DNA of 64,000 nucleotides from contig CM019069.1 in assembly GCA_009667805.1 (NCBI GenBank), positions 61,435,422 to 61,499,421 on the forward strand. Reading direction: 5' to 3'. This document shows, in pieces, positions 57,936 to 64,000 of the stretch. The translations under genes and the position numbers were made by a program. The notes under the pieces are model-generated. The model made no database searches and was not told where the DNA came from. It saw only the letters and a list, made by a program, of their open reading frames with translations. This stretch comes from Leptobrachium leishanense (Eukaryota > Chordata > Amphibia > Anura > Megophryidae). Numbering within the stretch: position 1 is the first letter of the stretch; each line of letters starts with the position of its first letter.

Positions 57936-59605
57936 CACAGGGTAGGGGAATTTGTTTCCCCGAAGTGCAGAGAAGGAGAGAACGAGATGGTGCTCTCTGA
58001 GTAACCCCTTTATTATTAACCAGGCTTTTTTTTTATGAGAACAAAATGGTACAATAAACTTACCAAATGACTCTATTGCCCCATCCCATTTACACTGTCT
58101 CTTCTTTCTTAAAGGGCCACAACCACCCAAAAAAATGAAATGTCCTTAATGTGTTTATTTTATGTTGCTGATAACAAACAAGAGAAAAACAAGGTGCATG
58201 TAAGATAAGAAAATATTTTACTCTATATGTGTCACTGGCTGCATCCAATCTGTGATCGTTTGTGTTGTAAACTGCCCCCCCCCCAGTATCTTTACATCAC
58301 TTGGTCCTCTCTGTGTGTGGCATTGGCCAGAGAGAGAGATTGAAGTCTATAGATTGATCAGTGTATTGTGTGGGATGTATTCAAAGGGCATTACCAGGGG
58401 GAAGATTAGAAGTAGTTTACGCTCCCTGTCATATCTTATTCTGCTGCCATCTCTAACCTCAGTTAGCCTGGTGAACAATAGACCTCCTGCAGCCTTATCT
58501 AACCATCTGCCCCTCTGTCCCGTTAACTGTTAAATAAAGTAGATTAAATAAACAAGAACCACAAAGTAAATAAATACACAAAATGAAAACAGGAGCTCTA
58601 AACCTTACTTTATTTTTTCTTTTTACATGCAATTACTTCAAAGAAAAAGAAAACAGCAGCACGTGTTTTATAATGTGGTTTTATTTGTCAAGCACAAGTA
58701 ATCTAGTTACAGCTTAAGTAAGTGGTAGTGTTCCTTTAAATTCCAATCATCCAGCTACAGGAAGTAGCTAGATGTCTATCATTCAATGATATGCTTCTCC
58801 TTGAGAAACAGTAAGGATGATCAGTGGATGTGTGGCTCGCATTAAGTCAGCCAATCAAATGTTTCTCATAGAGAAGAATGCTGGTTTGTTTAACCGGTCG
58901 GCTCCTCTTTAAAATATGCCGTGTCAACTAACTTCGGACATAGCTCTTTGACCAGAGTGGATTAAATTCCGGGATATGCAAAGAGTGGCTGCAGATTGAC
59001 AGTCTTTGAGGCACGAGGAAGGCCTTCGCTGTGCAGAGCTGTCAGAGTGGTTAGAGGGAGGAAAGGGCTCGGGGGACAGTAAATCCTGTTAGCACAAAAT
59101 TAAAACCACTGTTAAATTAAATCGTGCTAAACCCTATACTTTTTTTGTATATTGAATTAAGATCTAAAAATGTACCTGTTGCTCCTGCTATCTTCTCCGC
59201 ATATCTTCCTCTGCAGGTATCTAGTTATTAGGAAGCCGTTGGATGCCCAGTCACCCAATGATATGTTTCTTATAGAGAAGCAGTCAAGCAATAGCTTTAT
59301 CATAACTATTTATTATAGCATAAAAAGTGATGTGTCGAACACTCATTCAACCTGTCAACTTTACCACAAATGACAGAAGGGTTTATTCACCAACCATCTT
59401 CGGGAACTCTGGTGGATCACCCATCGTAAAACCATGGTACAGTCACTATTCAGGGACGTACCACAGTAGCTCGCTGTAGTTTTCACCATTCTCTCTAATG
59501 TAGCTTCTGCCGAAGTAGTTCATTGTAGTTCTCTGCATAGCTTTCAGTGGGGTTTATCCCCTAGTTACAGCAAATGTTATATCTGCAAACTGCTGTAAAT
59601 CCTAC
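57936..59605. other. No gene supported
   Basis: AT-rich non-coding. A C-run is at 58275-58284. TCACCCAATGATATGTTTCT at 59250 loosely echoes CATTCAATGATATGCTTCTC at 58782. No complete element is recognised. Confidence 0.4.
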
Positions 59606-59763
59606 ACCGTTCACCTGAGTTGGATGTACATACCCTCAAATTAAAGCTGACAGTCTGCAGTTAAAGCACATTGTGTTTGTTTCATTCCAACTCCATTGTG
59701 GTGTTGTATAGAGCCAAATATGTTAGAATTGTGTCGATGTCCCAATATTTCTGGACCTGACTG
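59606..59763. mobile_element. Tc1-like terminal fragment
   Basis: GCTGACAGTCTGCAGTTAAA through GTGTCGATGTCCCAATATTT and CTGGACCTGACTG then TA is the end of a common vertebrate Tc1 family. Only the last ~160 bp remain, directly abutting the palindrome. Confidence 0.65.
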
Positions 59764-60325
59764 TACATTTAGAAAAAACATGAGAGACACACTCTTGAAG
59801 CGAGAAAGGGGTGCTGAATAAAAAATTACCTTTATTAATTACAATAAACTAAACGTGCAGACCAAACAATGTGATAAAAACCATATACACAAAAATGTGA
59901 TACAATCTGCAGGCACAGAAGTTGAGGATAATTGGCGCTGATTCAGTATATAAATTGTAAGCAAAAAATACAGATCTTCCAAGTTATTTTTAGCCAATCA
60001 CCATTTCATTAGCAGCGGAGACAGAATCAATCTAGTCGAAGCTACACCAGATATACAGACCGGAGCATATACATAGCCTAAACTTCCTTAATCTGATTAC
60101 TTTACAAATTTCAATACGAAGTGGTCAGTGCTCGAGCAGAATCATAGCTTCATTGTCATCACGACTAAAACTAAACACAGATGATTTGCCGTTTGTGTGT
60201 ACAGATCACTTCATCTGTGTTTAGTTTTAGTCGTGATGACAATGAAGCTATGATTCTGCTCGAGCACTGACTACTTTACAAATTTCAATACGAAGTGATC
60301 AGATTAAGGAAGTTTAGGCTATGTA

Positions 60326-61940
60326 CAGTTGTGTTCAAAATTATTCAACCCCCACTGAAATTGAGTGTTTTGGCCAGTTTGACATTGATTTTGATCATTC
60401 AGTCATCTTGCTTACAATTAAATCAAAGAGGCACGTGTAGGTCAGACAAATATAACATAACATTTATAATGAAATAACCACAAATGTCTTTTCTGTGCTC
60501 ACATCATTATCAGTTTTATTCAACCCCCAAGTGACATTCAATCTTAGTACTTATAACTGTAAAAGGATGTTGTACGAACAGCTTTTAAACGTGAAGCATA
60601 GCTTGACACAAGTGTCTTGCAGCGATCTACGGGTATCTTCACCCATTCGTCATGGGCAAAACCCTCCAGTTCAGTCACATTCTTAGGCTTGCGCACTGCA
60701 ACTGCTTTCTTTAAGTCCCACCAGAGGTTCTCAATCGGATTTAAGTCAGGTGACTGCGATGGCCACTCCAAACTGTTCCAGCCTTTAATCTGCAACCATG
60801 CTCTAGTGGACTTGGAGGTATGCTTGGGATCATTGTCCTGTTAAAAGGTCCAACGTCTCCCAAGCCTCAGGTTTGTGACGCACTGCATCACATTGTCATC
60901 CAATATCTCCTGGTACTGAAGAGAATTCATGGTACCTTGCACACGCTGAAGCTTCCCTGTACCTGCAGAAGCAAAACAGCCCCAAAGCATGATTGACCCC
61001 CACCATGATTCACAGTAGGCAAGGTGTTCTTTTCTTCATAGGCCTTGTTCTTCCTCCTCCAAACATAGCGTTGATCCATGGGCCCAAACAGTTCTAATTT
61101 TGTTTCATCAGTCCACAGAACACTATCCCAAAACTTCTGTGGTTTGTCCACATGACTTTTGCATACTGCAGTCGACTCTTCTTATTCTTTGGAGACAGCA
61201 AGGGGGTGCGCCTGGGAGTTCTGGCATGGAGGCCTTCATTACGCAGTGTGCGCCGTATTGTCTGAGCTGAAACTTCAGTACCCACATCTGACAAATCTTT
61301 TCTCAGTTCCTCAGCAGTCACACGGGGACTTTTCTCCACTCTATGCTTCAGGTAGCGCACAGCAGTCGAAGTCAGCATCTTCTTTCTGCCACGACCAGGT
61401 AGCGTTTCAACAGTGCCCTTTGCCTTGAATTTGCGAATGATGCTTCCTATGGTCTCTCTTGGTATGTTTAACATCTTTGCAATCTTCTTATAGCCATTGC
61501 CCTTCCTGTGAAGAGTAATCACCTCTTCTCTTGTCTTCCTGGACCATTCTCTTGACTTCACCATGTTTGTAACCACACCAGTAAATGTCTAGAAGGAGCT
61601 GAGTATCACAGTCATTTTAAAGCTGCCTAATTGGTGCTTATTATGCTTTATTGCTGCTCCGTGACAACCACAGGTGTTTTCAATACCTGATTGAAAACAC
61701 TTGAATGAACCTCTGTTCTTCAGAGTGGTAGTCTTTAAGGGGTTGAATAATTGTGTCAATGAAGAATTCACAAAAGAAACATTTACTACTGTATTACAAA
61801 ACCAATTGATGTCATTTTAGTTGCATATGGTTCTTTAAAAAGTCCTTGTAGGATTTCATTCTGAATACAATTACAAATGTACACTAAATTCCCTAAAACC
61901 CTTTACAGCATTGGGGGTTGAATAATTTTGAACACAACTG
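60326..61940 (-). mobile_element. Tc1-like transposon (CAGTTGTGTTCAAAATTATT)
   Basis: The inverted ends CAGTTGTGTTCAAAATTATT and its complement are flanked by TA (60324-60325, 61941-61942). Length is 1615 bp. A second copy in opposite orientation starts at 63072. Transposase on the minus strand. Confidence 0.93.
60544..61576 (-). pseudogene. Tc1 transposase, frameshifted
   Basis: It starts MVTNMVKSREWSRKTREEV at 61576, with helix-turn-helix (GNGYKKIAKMLNIPRETIGS) and GRGRKK. The frame breaks near 61160 and resumes (KPQKFWDSVLWTDETKLELF) with the first catalytic aspartate. It breaks again near 60960 and 60840, so the second aspartate region is damaged. The last part (60795-60544) has NPIENLWWDLKKAV with the catalytic glutamate. 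Family length is about 340 residues; it is inactive. Confidence 0.88.
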
Positions 61941-61942
61941 TA

Positions 61943-63069
61943 TATGCTCCGGTCTGTATATCTGAAGTAGCTTCGACTAGATTGATTCTGTCTCAGCTGC
62001 TAATGAAATGGTGATTGGCTAAAAATAACTTGGAAGATCCGTATTTTTTTTCTCTTACAATTTATATACTGACCCAGCGCCAATTATTATCAACTTCTGT
62101 GCCTGCAGATTGTATCATATTTTTGTGTATATGGTTTTTATCACATTATTTGGTCTGCACGCTTAGTTTATTGTAATTAATAAAGGTTATTTTTTATTCA
62201 GCACCCCTCTCTCGCTTCGAGAGTGTGTCTCATGTTTTTTCTAAATGTGTACCAGGTTTAATCCTAGCAAAGGGGTGCCCATCCCAAAGCGTATTTTTTG
62301 GGGGTTGGGGTGATTGTTGTTGTCCCTTTCCACTGGTTGTGGTCTTTTGGATGTATAAAATGTTATACATAGTAGAGTTCAACGTATTTTCAAGCAAAGT
62401 TGCCTATAGTTGTTTTTATCATTGTTATCACCCCATTGTATGTATGGGGGTTCAATGAAGATCATCACTTTAAAATTGTAAAAGTATATTCTATAGATGC
62501 AGCAATGGTGGAACAATGCCAAATGGAGAGTAGCCGTAATTTACTTTTTATACTGAAGAAGGTGGTACAGTTTGCACAACTTCACCTGCTGATGCTTCTG
62601 TAGATTACCATTTGGTAAAGTTTACCATTGGTGGCAGCTACAGTGCCACCATGGTGGTTATCATATAACTCCTATACTTTAGGTGCCAGAACTCTGGAAG
62701 GCTGCCCAGTGATCGCTACCTGTCAGGGTTGGAGGGCGGGCAGTCTGTACGAGAAGTTCATTAGGATTTGGTGGCCATAGTGACTAGAATGTCCTACTGA
62801 GCAGTAATCTAAATTTTCCTTTTAGTATAGAGAGAGTCCAATATGGGAATAATGTTAAATAAAAAAAAATATATATTTTAGATATTAATAAATGATCTTT
62901 GGCATATTCAGGTATTGAAAAATATAAAGTCATACTAAATAGAACGGGTAGATATACTAGATGTGCAACATGTGTCTTTTTTTATAGAATTGTAACAGGA
63001 GAGGGCAGCAAAGTATAAATTTTCTTGTCACACTTTACTGTGAAACAAAGCGGCCGTACTGGTTTCACA
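61943..63069. other. Palindrome arm then non-coding
   Basis: After the palindrome ends at 62247, no gene or complete repeat is seen up to the next Tc1. Plus frames at 62225 and 62400 are short and unsupported. Confidence 0.4.
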
Positions 63070-63071
63070 TA

Positions 63072-64000
63072 CAGTTGTGTTCAAAATTATTCAACCCCCA
63101 ATGCTGTAAAGGGTTTTAGGGAATTTAGTGTACATTTGTAATTGTATTCAGAATGAAATCCTACAAGGACTTTTTAAAGAACCATAAGCAACTAAAATGA
63201 CATCAATTGGTTTTATAATACAGTAGTAAATGTTTCTTTTGTGAATTCTTCATTGACACAATTATTCAACCCCTTAAAGACTACCACTCTGAAGAACAGA
63301 GGTTCATTCAAGTGTTTTCAATCAGGTATTGAAAACACCTGTGGATGTCACGGAGCAGCAATAAAGCATAATAAGCACCAATTAGGCAGCTTTAAAATGA
63401 CTGTGATACTCAGCTCCTTCTAGACATTTACTGGTGTGGTTACAAACATGGTGAAGTCAAGAGAATGGTCCAGGGAGACAAGAGAAGAGGTGATTACTCT
63501 TCACAGGAAGGGCAATGGCTATAAGAAGATTGCAAAGATGTTAAACATACCAAGAGAGACCATAGGAAGCATCATTCGCAAATTCAAGGCAAAGGGCACT
63601 GTTGAAACGCTACCTGGTCGTGGCAGAAAGAAGATGCTGACTTCGACTGCTGTAGCTACCTGAAGCGTAGAGTGGAGAAAAGTCACTGTGTGACTGCTGA
63701 GGAACTGAGAAAAGATTTGTCAGATGTGGGTACTGAAGTTTCAGCTCAGACAATACGGCGCACACTGCGTAATGAAGGCCTCCATGCCAGAACTCCCAGG
63801 CGCACCCCCTTGCTGTCTCCAAAGAATAAGAAGAGTCGACTGCAGTATGCCAAAAGTCATGTGGACAAACCACAGAAGTTTTGGGATAGTGTTCTGTGGA
63901 CTGATGAAACAAAATTAGAACTGTTTGGGCCCATGGATCAACGCTATGTTTGGAGGAGGAAGAACAAGGCATATGAAGAAAAGAACACCTTGCCTACTGT
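63072..64000 (+). mobile_element. Tc1-like transposon, cut by the window edge
   Basis: TA at 63070-63071, then CAGTTGTGTTCAAAATTATT. It is collinear with the reverse complement of 60326-61940 with few differences. Only the first 929 bp are in the window. Confidence 0.92.
63436..64000 (+). pseudogene. Tc1 transposase, partial and frameshifted
   Basis: MVTNMVKSREWSRETREEV opens at 63436. The frame is lost near 63655, where one base is missing relative to the other copy, and returns in another frame (EELRKDLSDVGTEVSAQTIR, then WTDETKLELFGPMDQRYVWR). Unlike the first copy, the KSHVDKPQKFWDSV region is uninterrupted. The window ends before the second catalytic aspartate. Confidence 0.85.

Larger units (their letters stand above)
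59766..62247. repeat. Large palindrome, ~420-bp arms, split by Tc1
   Basis: Left arm 59766-60184 (419 bp) is almost the exact reverse complement of 60211-60325 plus 61943-62247 (420 bp together). The spacer is 26 bp (60185-60210). The outer ends are CATTTAGAAAAAACATGAG and its complement. The Tc1 copy interrupts the right arm at TA. A foldback-type mobile element is the likely identity. Confidence 0.88.

Overview
This window is vertebrate nuclear DNA, most likely from a frog. No tRNA, rRNA or prokaryotic gene layout is visible. It is intron and intergenic DNA packed with DNA transposons (hAT, Tc1/mariner, Harbinger-type, TTAA-type), LTR elements, a Penelope-type hammerhead motif and long minisatellites. 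That mix fits an anuran; the species cannot be named from the sequence.

Host gene. One host gene is recognisable, on the minus strand: a death-effector-domain initiator caspase, closer to CASP10 than to CASP8. Six coding exons can be placed: 27594-27296, 17725-17629, 13798-13663, 13088-12991, 4560-4533 and 4042-3980. Every junction has GT/AG ends and matching codon phase. They encode two DEDs and the linker; the protease exons must lie beyond position 1. A putative untranslated first exon ends at 31731. No host exon was recognised to the right of about 32 kb.

Left part (1-32 kb). This holds a CCHC (Gag-like) ORF between direct repeats (0.4-2.3 kb). A 7.7 kb hAT element (4696-12374) with perfect 8-bp target duplications sits in the caspase intron and is itself broken by a solo LTR. 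A four-level nest of elements lies at 14173-17065. Further right are many short inverted-repeat elements, a hammerhead ribozyme-like motif at 20635-20679, a composite minisatellite at 22165-23095, a LINE tail near 26.6 kb, and a 1.8 kb purine-rich minisatellite in the first intron (27.8-29.7 kb).

Right part (32-64 kb). This holds a Tc1 element (33139-34759). A young complete LTR retroelement (35964-41480) encodes one long Gag-like ORF and no visible polymerase, and that ORF is split by a second solo LTR. At 47838-56698, hAT ends enclose an endogenous retrovirus-like LTR pair (minus strand, tRNA-Pro type primer site), whose interior is almost entirely replaced by a second, 5'-truncated copy of the large hAT. 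A palindrome with two ~420-bp arms (59766-62247) is split by a Tc1 copy, and a second copy of that Tc1 runs off the right edge.

All transposase genes seen are frameshifted. The only functional host coding capacity I can support is the caspase gene.
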